The notes under the pieces: generated by a model | What the model was told of the DNA's origin: nothing | What the model saw: only the letters and a program-made list of their open reading frames with translations | The model's database searches: none | Translations under genes and position numbers: made by a program | Origin: AP-15 sp963788085 | GTDB lineage: Bacteria; Pseudomonadota; Alphaproteobacteria; ATCC43930; CGMCC-115725 | Assembly: GCA_963788085.1 (NCBI GenBank) | Contig: CAWBFS010000017.1 | Location: 186,001 to 250,000 of the forward strand | Length of the DNA: 64,000 bases | Direction: 5' to 3' | Shown here: in pieces, positions 9,521 to 18,165 of the stretch | Position numbering within the stretch: the stretch's first letter is position 1 | Layout: each line of letters opens with the position of its first letter

Positions 9521-9614
9521 CCGGCGACGGGGTTGGCTCTCGGAAGAGCCTTGGGGCTCCTCGCGCTAAAGGCAAACGCGACGGTTCAAGCCCTCGCGGC
9601 GCGATACGATTGCA

Positions 9615-10001
9615 CTAAACGGCGGCGATCGGCACACCAAGCGCGCGAGCACCAGCTAGCAGGCGGGTGTCATAGCTGGCCAGCTGCGGCAACTCGCCCT
9701 CTGAGCGGAGAAATTCGAGGGTGGCGAGATGGAGCGCATCCAATGTGCGAACCCCAACTGGGAACGGCTCGAGCGCTCGGCGCAGCGAGAGGCGCGTAAG
9801 TTCGATCATTTCTATTTTAGCGAGCGATGCACGGACCTCCTCGCGATGTGATCCGCCAAGTCCACGCGCCCAAATCCGGTTCCAAACCTCGTACTCGAGC
9901 AACCGGCTGGAAACCGCCACCTGTTCCCAGAGCGCTGCTGGCGGCCGGCGCTCCTCCATCACCAAGTGCGCGAGGATCACCGAGCTGTCGAGATAGATCA
10001 C
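9615..10001 (-). CDS. PIN-domain toxin, VapC-like
   Basis: A 128-residue PIN-domain protein. The four acidic residues of the Mg-dependent RNase site are visible: D5 (YLDSS), E36 or E38 (LEYEVW), D88 (TLDALHLA) and D111 (SYDTRL). VapC toxins cut tRNA or rRNA when not bound by the antitoxin. Its ATG overlaps the stop of the upstream antitoxin gene by 4 bases, the standard type II arrangement. Frame intact. Target RNA cannot be told from sequence. Confidence 0.9.
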   Translation of the reverse strand: MIYLDSSVILAHLVMEERRPPAALWEQVAVSSRLLEYEVWNRIWARGLGGSHREEVRASLAKIEMIELTRLSLRRALEPFPVGVRTLDALHLATLEFLRSEGELPQLASYDTRLLAGARALGVPIAAV

Positions 10002-10286
10002 CAGCGGTCTTCTCGATCGCGATCGAGATCGGCCAGCAATTGCTCCAACGTGTATCCGGGGATCGGCTTTCGGGGCGGCGGATGGCCACTCCGATCAGTC
10101 GCTGGCGTGAGCCAGCCTTCGCGAACCCCGCGTTTCGAGGAAACTCTCATTATCCCTCTGTCGCGGCGGGACGATTTCGGCAACGGCGCGGCCGCGATCG
10201 GTAATGACGACGGTCTCGCCCGCCGCGGCGAGGCGAACGTATTCGCTCAGCTTATTCTTCAAAATCTTCAATCCGACCTTGCGCAT
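9998..10286 (-). CDS. Phd/YefM-type antitoxin (one frameshift)
   Basis: The N-terminal frame (MRKVGLKILKNKLSEYVR, then TDRGRAVAEIVPP) is a Phd/YefM DNA-binding domain. The C-terminal frame, in a different register, carries VREGWLTPATD and PIPGYTLEQLLADLDRDRED, the usual tail that wraps the toxin. The shift lies near 10130, around CGCGGGGTTCG. Joined, the protein is about 95 residues, normal for the family, and its stop overlaps the toxin start. If the break is real, the free toxin would be deleterious, so a base error is more likely. Confidence 0.8.
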
Positions 10287-10339
10287 GCCGGGAATGTAGC
10301 TTCTCTAGGAGCTTCCTTGTAAATTACCGATCGGGGCGC

Positions 10340-11308
10340 TCAGAACCACCTAGCCTTGTCGACCAGGTTGCGCAACGGCTGACCGGCGAGGAAGCGGCGG
10401 CAATTGTCGAAGATGATCTCGTAGCGGCGCTCGTCGAGGTAAGGGCCATAGCCGGCGGTGTGCGGCGTCAACAGCACACCGGGTGTGGTCCATAGCGGGT
10501 GGTCGGTCGGCAATGGCTCCTGCTCGAAGACGTCGAGCCCGGCGCCGGCGATCTCGCCGGCCCGCAACGCGTCGACGAGGTCGTCGAGGCGGGTTGTCAT
10601 GCCGCGTCCGATATTGATGAAGAATGCAGTCTTCTTCATCTCCTGAAACCGCGCCCGGTTCATGAAGCCCTCGGTCTCAGGCGTGTGCGGCACGGTCAGG
10701 ATCACGAAATCGGCGGTCGGCAGCAATGCGTCGAGCTCGTCGCCGCGGTGTAGTTCGGCGACCCCGGGCGGCGCGTCCCGCCGCCGCTCGTCGACGCCGA
10801 TGACGCGCATTCCGAACGCCGCAGCGAGCCGCGCGACTTCGCTGCCGATACCGCCGACGCCGACAACCAGCGCCGTCGCCTCGGGCAGATGGACGACTCC
10901 GGTGTCGTGCGGCAATTTCTTCCATTCGCGCTTCAATTGCTGCGGAATGTAGTGGTGCAGCCCGCGCGCAAAGGCCAATACGAACGCCATCACATGCGCG
11001 CCGATATGGTCGTTGTAGATCTCGCGAAAGTTGGTGATCGCGACCGGATGCGCGATCAGCTCCGGATAGTAATAGCCGGCGGGAGGCGCTGCCTGCGGCG
11101 CCTGTAGCCAGCGCAGCCGCGTTGCTCGCGAAAGCAGATCCGGCGGGATCATGCCGAAGGCGGCATCGGCGTGCGCAATGACTTGAGCCGCATGCGTGTG
11201 GTTTTCGGCGACGACGACCTTCAGCTCGGGCAGGGCGGCAGCAAGGCGCGCGCCCCATTCGCGCGTCCTTTCGGTTTGTGGCGGCAACATCACGAATTCG
11301 CTCGGCAT
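10340..11308 (-). CDS. D-2-hydroxyacid dehydrogenase
   Basis: An intact 322-residue NAD(P)-dependent D-2-hydroxyacid dehydrogenase. The Rossmann loop is GVGGIG at 150-155; the catalytic triad is in place as R235 (NIGRG), E264 (FEQEP) and H283 (LTPHTAG). The usual V-D/N after the catalytic arginine is replaced by T-T-R, which may affect substrate range. Substrate is unknown; relatives reduce glyoxylate, hydroxypyruvate or other 2-keto acids. Divergent from the metallo-hydrolase gene, with 134 bases between them. Confidence 0.9.
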   Translation of the reverse strand: MPSEFVMLPPQTERTREWGARLAAALPELKVVVAENHTHAAQVIAHADAAFGMIPPDLLSRATRLRWLQAPQAAPPAGYYYPELIAHPVAITNFREIYNDHIGAHVMAFVLAFARGLHHYIPQQLKREWKKLPHDTGVVHLPEATALVVGVGGIGSEVARLAAAFGMRVIGVDERRRDAPPGVAELHRGDELDALLPTADFVILTVPHTPETEGFMNRARFQEMKKTAFFINIGRGMTTRLDDLVDALRAGEIAGAGLDVFEQEPLPTDHPLWTTPGVLLTPHTAGYGPYLDERRYEIIFDNCRRFLAGQPLRNLVDKARWF

Positions 11309-11442
11309 CGCTCGATCTCCCGGCGTTGGCGCTGATCTCTGGCTAGGCTAGCACGGAGAGGGGGGAAAGGCTCTCGTCGACCGACCGCGGACACTGTAGG
11401 GTGGGTCGGCTTAGGCTCGCCGGCGACGGGTGCGGAGGGAAG

Positions 11443-12318
11443 ATGCAGATCACGCGTATCGGGGATTTCGAGGTTCATCGCATCGCCGAGTATGAGGGGC
11501 CGTTCATTGCCCCCGAAACGTTCTTTCCGGATTTCGACAAGGAGGCGGTCCAATCAAACCCCGATCACCCCGGCCCGCGCCTAATCGATCCGGCGACCGG
11601 CAATCTCCTCTTCAGCTTCCATAGCTTCATCGTCAAGACCGGGCATCATACGATCCTGATCAATTCCTGCCTGGGCAATGACAAGGAGCGTCCGACCAGG
11701 CCACAATTTCATCGGCTGCGCACCTCCTATGTCGCCGATCTCGCCCGCGCCGGCGTCGGTGTCGAGGAGGTCGACTACGTGATGTGCACTCATTTGCATT
11801 GGGATCATGTCGGCTGGAATACCCGGCTCGAAAACGGGCGCTGGGTCCCGACCTTTCCCAATGCGCGCTATGTCATGGCCCGCCGCGAGTTTGCGCATTG
11901 GGAGGGGGTGCATCGGAATGGCGAAGACACGCCCCATCGGCTGGCCTTCGAGGACAGCGTGCTGCCCGTGGTCCGCACCGGACAATCGGTGCTGGTCGAC
12001 GATGACTATGCGCTCGAGGACGGGCTGTGGTTCGAGAGCGCGCCCGGCCACACGCCCGGCAACGTCGTGATCCATGCTCGCTCGGGCGACCAGACGGGTG
12101 TTTTCATGGGCGACGTGATCCACCATCCGCTGCAATTACTGAAACCGGAGTGGTCGACCCTCGCCTGCACCGATCCGGAATTGTCGCGCAAGACGCGGAC
12201 GCGGCTGATCGAGGAGCATGCGGAGTGCGGCACCCGTCTGCTGCCGGCGCATTTCGCCGCGCCCACGGTGGGCCGCATCGTGCGTCACGGCAGCGCCTAC
12301 AGCTACGCTTTCGAGTAA
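11443..12318 (+). CDS. Metallo-beta-lactamase-fold hydrolase
   Basis: A 291-residue intact protein with the zinc-binding motif THLHWDHVGW at residues 116-125, then SAPGHTPGN, GDVIHHPLQL and LLPAHFAAP supplying further metal ligands. This is the N-acyl-homoserine lactonase/quorum-quenching-like branch of the fold, but most such proteins act on other esters or lactones, so the substrate is open. Start ATG at 11443 is chosen over upstream frame because GGAGGGA precedes it. It stands between a hydroxyacid dehydrogenase and a ThDP enzyme. Confidence 0.88.
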   Translation: MQITRIGDFEVHRIAEYEGPFIAPETFFPDFDKEAVQSNPDHPGPRLIDPATGNLLFSFHSFIVKTGHHTILINSCLGNDKERPTRPQFHRLRTSYVADLARAGVGVEEVDYVMCTHLHWDHVGWNTRLENGRWVPTFPNARYVMARREFAHWEGVHRNGEDTPHRLAFEDSVLPVVRTGQSVLVDDDYALEDGLWFESAPGHTPGNVVIHARSGDQTGVFMGDVIHHPLQLLKPEWSTLACTDPELSRKTRTRLIEEHAECGTRLLPAHFAAPTVGRIVRHGSAYSYAFE

Positions 12319-12351
12319 TGATTCCGCACCCACCAAGCCTTTGGCTCGGTC

Positions 12352-12371
12352 ACCCCCGCATAGGCGGGGGT
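12352..12371. terminator. Perfect hairpin after the metallo-hydrolase gene
   Basis: ACCCCCGC and GCGGGGGT form an 8-bp perfect stem around a four-base loop, 33 bases after the stop at 12318. No T-run follows, so it could be a terminator-like hairpin or part of a dispersed repeat; the opening TCACCCCCGC is shared with the spacer at 61464-61474. Confidence 0.45.
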
Positions 12372-12475
12372 CAGGGCGGCTGTGGCGAGAGCTGGTGCCG
12401 CTGGATTCCTGCTATCGCGGGAGAGGGGCCGAGCGAGCGAGGGGGTAAGGTCGCGTGGCTGGCAGAGGGGACGTG

Positions 12476-14110
12476 ATGACGCGAATAACAGGGGGCAAGG
12501 CACTGGTCGAGATGCTGCGCCGCAACGGGGGCGATACCGTCTTTGCGCTCCCCGGCGTGCAGAACGATGCGTTGTTCGTCGCCTTCTATGACGCCGGCGA
12601 GGAGCTTCGGGTCATCCACACGCGTCACGAGCAGGGCGCGGCCTACATGGCCTACGGATATGCCCGGGCGAGTGGCAAGGTAGGCGCCTATGCTGTAGTG
12701 CCGGGACCGGGGCTGCTCAATACCGCAGCGGCGCTCGCCACCGCTTACTCCACCAATACGCCGGTGCTGTGCATCAGCGGCCAGATCCCCTCCGACCTGA
12801 TCGGGCGCGGGTTTGGCCTGCTGCACGAGATCCCCGACCAGCTAGGGGTTTTGCGGACCTTGACCAAATGGGCGGCTCGGATAAGCCATCCGACCCAGGC
12901 CGGACAACTCGTCAACGAGGCGTTCCGGCAGTTGCGCGAAGGCCGCCCGCGCCCCGTCGCGCTCGAGATGCCGCTGGACGTCATGGCACTCGAAACCGAG
13001 GTCGCCCTGCCGGCTGCCGGGGACCCGCCGGCGATCACGATGCCCGACCCGGAGCTGATCGACAAAGCGGCGGCATTGCTCGCCGACGCCAAGAAGCCAT
13101 TGCTCTTTGTCGGTGGGGGCGCGGTTGGCGCGGCCGAAGAGGTGCTCGCGGTTGCCGAAATGCTGCAGGCGCCGGTGGTCAGCTATACCGGCGGGAAAGG
13201 CATCGTCAGCGACCGCCATTACCTCGCGCAATCGGCGGTTGCCGGCCATGAACTATGGCACGAGGCCGATGTCGTGCTGGCGGTCGGCACCCGCCTGCAT
13301 CAGCCGCAAGTGCGCTGGGGTGTCGACGCCGACCTCAAGCTCATCCGCATCGACATCGATCCAACCGAGATAACGCGCATCCTGAAGCCGACGCTCGGTA
13401 TCGTCGCCGACGCCAAGGCGGCGCTTGCCGCGCTTCACCATGCTCTCTACCGGCGCAATCCGCGGCGCCAGTCACGCAAGGAAGAACTCGAGGCGCTGAA
13501 GTCCCGCAGCCTCGCCAAGCTCGCCGACAATTTGGGCCCGCAATGCGAATATCTGCGGGCCATCCGCGCCGAACTTCCCGATGACGGCATTTATGTCGAG
13601 GATTTGACGCAGGTCGGTTATGTCGGGCGCGTGGCGTTCCCGATCTATCATCCGCGTAGTTACATCCACAGCGGCTATCAGGGCACGCTCGGCTCCGGCT
13701 TTGCGACCGCGCTCGGCGCCAAAGTGGGGCGACCCGATCTGCCGGTGGTCTCGGTCTCGGGCGATGGCGGGTTCATGTACAACGTGCAGGAACTCTCGAC
13801 TGCGGTTAAGCACGGCATCGACATCGTCGCGATCGTCTTCGCCGACGGCGCCTACGGCAATGTCCGGCGCATACAGAAGGAGGATTACGGCAATCGGCTG
13901 ATCGGCGTCGATCTGCACAACCCGCACTTCCCGAAGATGGCCGAAAGCTTTGGTGTCGCCGGGGTGCGCACGACGACGCCCGATGGCCTGCGGCGCGAGC
14001 TGGCGGCGGCGCTGAAGCGGCGCGGCACGACCCTGATCGAGGTCGCGGTCGGCGAAATGCCCGATCCATGGAAGCATCTGGTCCTGCCGCGCGTACGCGG
14101 CGGCCGCTAA
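12476..14110 (+). CDS. Thiamine diphosphate-dependent enzyme, acetolactate synthase-like
   Basis: An intact 544-residue protein with the three-domain layout of ThDP decarboxylases/synthases: N-terminal pyrimidine-binding domain with the catalytic glutamate E52 in RHEQGA, a central domain (about 190-320), and a C-terminal domain with the Mg/ThDP motif SGDGGFMYN near residue 430. It resembles acetolactate synthase-family proteins, but no regulatory ilvN-type subunit follows. Instead an agmatinase-family gene starts 12 bases downstream, so a role in a small catabolic route is more likely than branched-chain synthesis. Start at ATG 12476 (MTRITGGKALVEML) is preferred to the in-frame one at 12455. 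Confidence 0.85.
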   Translation: MTRITGGKALVEMLRRNGGDTVFALPGVQNDALFVAFYDAGEELRVIHTRHEQGAAYMAYGYARASGKVGAYAVVPGPGLLNTAAALATAYSTNTPVLCISGQIPSDLIGRGFGLLHEIPDQLGVLRTLTKWAARISHPTQAGQLVNEAFRQLREGRPRPVALEMPLDVMALETEVALPAAGDPPAITMPDPELIDKAAALLADAKKPLLFVGGGAVGAAEEVLAVAEMLQAPVVSYTGGKGIVSDRHYLAQSAVAGHELWHEADVVLAVGTRLHQPQVRWGVDADLKLIRIDIDPTEITRILKPTLGIVADAKAALAALHHALYRRNPRRQSRKEELEALKSRSLAKLADNLGPQCEYLRAIRAELPDDGIYVEDLTQVGYVGRVAFPIYHPRSYIHSGYQGTLGSGFATALGAKVGRPDLPVVSVSGDGGFMYNVQELSTAVKHGIDIVAIVFADGAYGNVRRIQKEDYGNRLIGVDLHNPHFPKMAESFGVAGVRTTTPDGLRRELAAALKRRGTTLIEVAVGEMPDPWKHLVLPRVRGGR

Positions 14111-14122
14111 CCGACGAGGCCG

Positions 14123-15177
14123 ATGTTCGACAAGACGAAACTAGAGGCACTGCGCGCTAAATACGAAGGCGCGAAGGAAACCGAAGTTGCTCCGGCAGAG
14201 TTCAGGGAGGCGCTGTCGCTGGTATTCGGCAGCAGCTACCGTCGGGCGATGCCGTTTGCGGGTATATCGACGTTGCTGGATTTGCCGTACCGGCCGGAGG
14301 CGCCCGAGTTGCCGGATTTTGGCGGGCTCGATGTCGCGCTGGTCGGGGTGCCGATGGATCTGGGCGTCACCAATCGGGCCGGCGCCCGCCTCGGACCCCG
14401 CGCGGTGCGCGATGTCGAGCGCATCGGTCCTTACAATCACGTGCTCGGTGTCGTCCCGCGGGCCGAGTGCAAGGCGGCCGATATCGGCGACGTGCCAATG
14501 CGCTCGCGCTTCAGCCTCGACAGCTGCATCGAGGACATCGAGGCGTTTTACGCGCGCACTACGAGGCCGCCGGGGTGCGGCCGCTTTCGGTGGGCGGCGA
14601 TCATTCGATCACCTATCCGATCCTGAAAGCACTGGGGCATGACCGGCCGGTCGGTCTCGTCCACATCGACGCGCATTGCGACACAATGGGCGAGATCGAA
14701 GGGTCCAAATTCCATCACGGCGGGCCATTCCGCCAGGCGGTGCTCGCCGGCGTGCTCGACCCCGAACGCACGATCCAGATCGGCATTCGCGGCCCGGCCG
14801 AGATCTTCTGGGGCTTCTCCTACAAATCCGGCATGACCGTGCTGCACATCGAGGATGTCGACCGGATCGGCATCGACGCGGTCGTCGAGAAGGCGCGAGA
14901 AGTCGTCGGCGACGGCCCGACCTACATCTCGTTCGATGTCGACGGCCTCGATCCCGCCTTCACTCCGGGCACCGGAACGCCGGAGGCCGGAGGCCTGACC
15001 CCGCGCGAGGCGCAAGCGATCCTGCACGGCCTCAAGGGCATCGACATCATCGGCGGCGATGTGGTCGAGGTCGCCCCGCAATACGACCCGACCAGCAATA
15101 CCGCAATGGTCGGCGCGCAGATGCTGTTCGAAATCTTCTCGTTGATGGTCCTCGCCCCAAAACTCGCCCGGCGTTGA
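14123..15177 (+). CDS. Agmatinase/ureohydrolase-family protein (one frameshift)
   Basis: Ureohydrolases cleave guanidino compounds (agmatine, guanidinobutyrate, arginine) to urea and an amine with a two-manganese centre. The metal ligands are present: GGDHS, DAHCD, and SFDVDGLDP, followed by GTGTPEAGG. The N-terminal half (GVPMDLGVTNRAGARLGPRAVR) reads in one frame to about 14560, then the frame shifts around GCGCGCACTACGAG and continues HYEAAGVRPLSVGGDHS to the stop at 15177. About 350 residues in total, normal for agmatinase-type members. Co-transcribed with the ThDP gene 12 bases upstream. Exact guanidino substrate is unknown. Confidence 0.85.
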
Positions 15178-15217
15178 ATTTCCGTTTCGGCCATTTCGAA
15201 CCCGGCCGCGCAAGCGG

Positions 15218-15487
15218 ATGCGCTACACCAAGATCGCGCTGCTGGCCTTCGGCTTCGGCCTTCTGCTCGGTCTCGTCGTCCTGGGTGGGGAGATCAAATC
15301 TCTCGCGCGCCTCGCCAGCGGGCTGATGGCGCTAGGTATCGCCGCGATCCCCGTCGGGATGGTCGCGGATTGGCGGCGCGCGATCAGGACTGCGCGGGGT
15401 ACGCCGAGACCGAGCGCCAAGACTGCAGCGAGACGGGCGTCGCGCACCGCTCGCCGGCCGCGAAAATCGGCTTCGTCGAAGCGATAG
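15218..15487 (+). CDS. Small hypothetical membrane protein
   Basis: An 89-residue reading frame with two hydrophobic segments (about 5-25 and 30-50: LLAFGFGLLLGLVVLGG and LASGLMALGIAAIPVGM) followed by a strongly basic tail of Arg, Lys and Ala. I do not recognise a family. It sits 40 bases after the agmatinase-like gene and in the same direction, and the membrane pattern and codon use make it credible. The low-complexity basic tail could partly reflect a frame error. Confidence 0.5.
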   Translation: MRYTKIALLAFGFGLLLGLVVLGGEIKSLARLASGLMALGIAAIPVGMVADWRRAIRTARGTPRPSAKTAARRASRTARRPRKSASSKR

Positions 15488-15561
15488 GGTGACGCCGGCG
15501 CATCGGCCGTACTAGGATCGGCGGCGAGCGGTGCCAGCTACCTCAAACGGGAGAAGACGTG

Positions 15562-16629
15562 ATGGCCAAGAAGAAGATAGCGATCGTCGGCGCAGGAGCG
15601 GTCGGCTGCTATGCCGGGGCGCACATGGTGCAGCGGGGCGAAGACGTGACATTCATCGACCCATGGCCGGAGCATGTCGAGGCCATGCGCGGCGATGGGC
15701 TGCGGATCACCCACCTGCGCGATGTCGAGCCGTTTACCGTCAAGCCGCGGGCATTGCACTTGACGGAGGCGCAGCAGCTCGCCAAGGAGGCGCCGATCGA
15801 CATCGCCTTCGTCTGCATGAAATCCTACGATACCGCCTGGGCGACCGCGCTGATCAAGCAGTACCTCGCGCCCGGCGGCTATGTCGTCTCACTGCAGAAC
15901 TGCATGAACGAGGAAACCATCGCCGGTATTGTCGGCTGGGGTAAAACACTGGGCTCGATCGCCAGCTCGATCACGGTCGAGCTTCATGCACCGGGCCAAG
16001 TGCGCCGAGCCGCCGGCAAATCGGGTTCGCGTCACACCGTCTTCCGCGTCGGCGAGGTGCACGGCCGCAAGACCGACCGCTCCAACGAGGTTTGCCGGCT
16101 GGTCGCCTATGCGGACAGCGCGATGGTGACCGAAAATCTGTGGGGCGAACGCTGGTCGAAGCTCGTCACCAACGTCATGGGCAATGGCCTCTCGGCCTGC
16201 ACGGGCATGATCAGCCGCGACATGATCAAGAACGACGCGATCCGCCATTTCTCGAACCGGCTGGGCAGCGAGGCGATCCGCGTCGGCCAGGCGCTCGGCT
16301 TTACCTTCGATGAAGTCAGCCACATGGACCCGGAGACCCTAGCCCGCGCCGGGGAAGGCGATCCGGCGGCGCAAAAGGAGATCGACGATCACCGTCTCGC
16401 CGAGGCCAATCGTCCCGGCGGCGGCGAGCACCGCCCGTCGATGGGCCAGGACATGGTCAAAGGGCGGCGCACCGAGATCCAGTTCCTCAACGGCTTTGTC
16501 GTGCGCGAGGGGAAAAAGGTCGGGATCGAGGCGCCGACCAATGCCGTGCTGACCGACATCGTCACCCGGGTCGAGCGCGGCGAATTGAAGCCCGACCCGA
16601 AGCACATCACCGATCTGCGGCTGAACTGA
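15562..16629 (+). CDS. 2-dehydropantoate 2-reductase (ApbA/PanE) family protein
   Basis: An intact 355-residue protein of the ketopantoate reductase family. NAD(P)-binding GAGAVG is at residues 10-15, the family block VCMKSYDT follows, and the catalytic lysine is K200 in GERWSKLVTNV. The C-terminal domain contains SMGQDMVKGRRTEIQFLNG and IEAPTN. It is longer than E. coli PanE (303 residues), and the context (ThDP enzyme, ureohydrolase, quinone reductase) suggests a paralog acting on another 2-keto acid rather than the pantothenate enzyme. Start is ATG at 15562, one codon inside a GTG. Confidence 0.87.
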   Translation: MAKKKIAIVGAGAVGCYAGAHMVQRGEDVTFIDPWPEHVEAMRGDGLRITHLRDVEPFTVKPRALHLTEAQQLAKEAPIDIAFVCMKSYDTAWATALIKQYLAPGGYVVSLQNCMNEETIAGIVGWGKTLGSIASSITVELHAPGQVRRAAGKSGSRHTVFRVGEVHGRKTDRSNEVCRLVAYADSAMVTENLWGERWSKLVTNVMGNGLSACTGMISRDMIKNDAIRHFSNRLGSEAIRVGQALGFTFDEVSHMDPETLARAGEGDPAAQKEIDDHRLAEANRPGGGEHRPSMGQDMVKGRRTEIQFLNGFVVREGKKVGIEAPTNAVLTDIVTRVERGELKPDPKHITDLRLN

Positions 16630-16644
16630 AGTCGAGACCGTTAC

Positions 16645-16730
16645 CCCCTCACCCACCAGCCCTTGCGGGCTGGTCCCCCCTCTCCCGCATTGCGGGAGAG
16701 GGTGCCGAGCGCAGCGAGGCGGGTGAGGGG
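16645..16730. repeat. Interspersed palindromic repeat, copy 2 (complete)
   Basis: Outer inverted repeat CCCCTCACCC (16645-16654) and GGGTGAGGGG (16721-16730) encloses two perfect inner hairpins: CCAGCCC/GGGCTGG (16656-16673) and CTCTCCCGCA/TGCGGGAGAG (16680-16700). The folded shape is a three-arm cloverleaf. It lies in the 114-base gap between the PanE-like gene and the quinone-reductase-like gene, ending 13 bases before the latter's ATG. Related copies are at 4293-4431 and 39687-39762. Confidence 0.85.
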
Positions 16731-16743
16731 CTCGACCGGAGAA

Positions 16744-17663
16744 ATGCCGATGCTCGCCATAGTCAATACCCCCAAAGGCTCCGCGCCGGTCGAATTGCGC
16801 GAGGTGCCCGAGCCGCAGCCGGCGCCGAACGAGGCGCTTGTCGAGGTGCGGGCGTTTTCGCTCAACCGCGGCGAATTGCGGCTGTTCCAGATCCGCCCCG
16901 AAGGCTGGCGGCCGGGCCAGGACATCAGCGGAGTGGTTTTGCGAGCCGCCGCCGACGGTAGCGGCCCCCGAGCGGCGAACGCGTCGTCGCGCTGACCGAT
17001 AACGCCGGCTGGGCGGAGCGTGCCGCGGTGCCGGCGCACCGGATGGCCGTCTTGCCGGACAATGTCCTCATCGAGGAAGCCGCCGCCTTGCCGGTCGCCG
17101 GCTTGACGGCGTTGCGGACATTGCGTCATGGCGCGCCGCTGCTCGGCAAGCGTGTGCTGGTTACCGGCGCTGCCGGCGGCGTCGGGCATCTCGCGACGCA
17201 GATCGCCTCTCGGTCCGGGGCGCGCGTCACTGCCGTGGTCGGCGGACCCGAGCGCGGCAGCCACCTGCGCGGCGCGGGCGAGATCGTCGAGGGCATCGAC
17301 AAAGTGCAAGGTAACTTCGCGCTGATCCTCAAATCCGCTGGCGGGTCCTCCCTCGCCGCCGCAATCGCTCATATCGAAGCAAAGGGAACGATCGTCGTTT
17401 TCGGCAACTCGTCAGGCGAGCCGACGCCGTTCAGCTTTCGTGATCTGGCTGAGCACCCGAATGCGCGCATTCAAGGCTTCTCTTACTTCACGTCAGAAGC
17501 CGAGGAGCGCTTTGCGCCCGATCTGGCATTATTGGTCTCGCTCGTCGCCGATGGTTCATTAAAGCCGCATCTCGTTGAGCACAGCTGGCGCGTCCTCGCT
17601 CAGATCGGTCCGCAACTGCGCGACCGGCAAATCCGCGGCAAAGCCGTATTCCACATCGATTAA
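16744..17663 (+). CDS. Medium-chain dehydrogenase, quinone oxidoreductase-like (one frameshift)
   Basis: The N-terminal part (VELREVPEPQPAPNEALVEV, then SLNRGELR and PGQDISGVV) is the GroES-like domain of zinc-independent medium-chain reductases. After a shift near 16970, where one C is missing from a run of five, the Rossmann domain continues with LTALRTLRHG and VLVTGAAGGVGHLATQIA, ending in IRGKAVFHID. The joined protein is about 306 residues, typical for NADPH:quinone reductase-like enzymes. No structural-zinc cysteines are seen. Substrate unknown. Just upstream of a peroxiredoxin gene (13-base gap), suggesting a redox-linked pair. Confidence 0.85.
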
Positions 17664-17676
17664 CGGAGGACAACAA

Positions 17677-18159
17677 ATGTCGATCAAAGTAGGAGACAAG
17701 ATCCCATCGGTGACATTGCGCTATCTGAGCCCGGAAGGCGTGAAGGCGGTCAGCTCCGACGAATTCTTTGCCCGGAAGAAAGTCGCCTTGTTTGCGGTTC
17801 CGGGCGCCTATACGCGGACCTGCTCGCAACGCCATCTGCCCGGCTATGTCACGAACGCCGCCGAAATCAGGGCCAAAGGCGTCGACACGATCGCGTGCAT
17901 TGCGGTCAATGACCCGTTCGTCATGGGCGCCTGGGGCAGGGAGCACAATTGCGGGGACAATATCGTCATGCTGGGGGACGGTAGCGGCGAGTTTACGCAC
18001 GCCGTAGGCCTTGAGCTCGACCGCAGGAAGGAAGGCATGGGGATGCGCTCGCAACGCTATTCGATGCTGGTCGACAACGGCGTCGTCAAGGCGTTGCACG
18101 TCGAAGAACCGGGCGTGTTCGACGTTTCCAGTGCCGAGGCTATGCTGAAGGCGCTCTGA
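17677..18159 (+). CDS. Peroxiredoxin, Prx5 (AhpE-like/hybrid) group
   Basis: An intact 160-residue thiol peroxidase of the Prx5 type. The active-site block is VPGAYTRTCSQRHLPGY with P42, T46 and peroxidatic C49; the more common FTPTCS is YTRTCS here. The second conserved region IACIAVNDPFVMGAWG is complete. It reduces hydrogen peroxide or alkyl hydroperoxides using a thiol donor, commonly glutathione or glutaredoxin in this group. GGAGGA lies 7 bases before the ATG at 17677. Confidence 0.93.
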   Translation: MSIKVGDKIPSVTLRYLSPEGVKAVSSDEFFARKKVALFAVPGAYTRTCSQRHLPGYVTNAAEIRAKGVDTIACIAVNDPFVMGAWGREHNCGDNIVMLGDGSGEFTHAVGLELDRRKEGMGMRSQRYSMLVDNGVVKALHVEEPGVFDVSSAEAMLKAL

Positions 18160-18165
18160 CGCGCA

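Noticed and set aside
8525..10286. Horizontally acquired island formed by the binding protein and toxin-antitoxin genes
   Set aside because: Both types are mobile in general, but there are no flanking repeats or mobility genes, and the composition difference is too slight to judge by eye.
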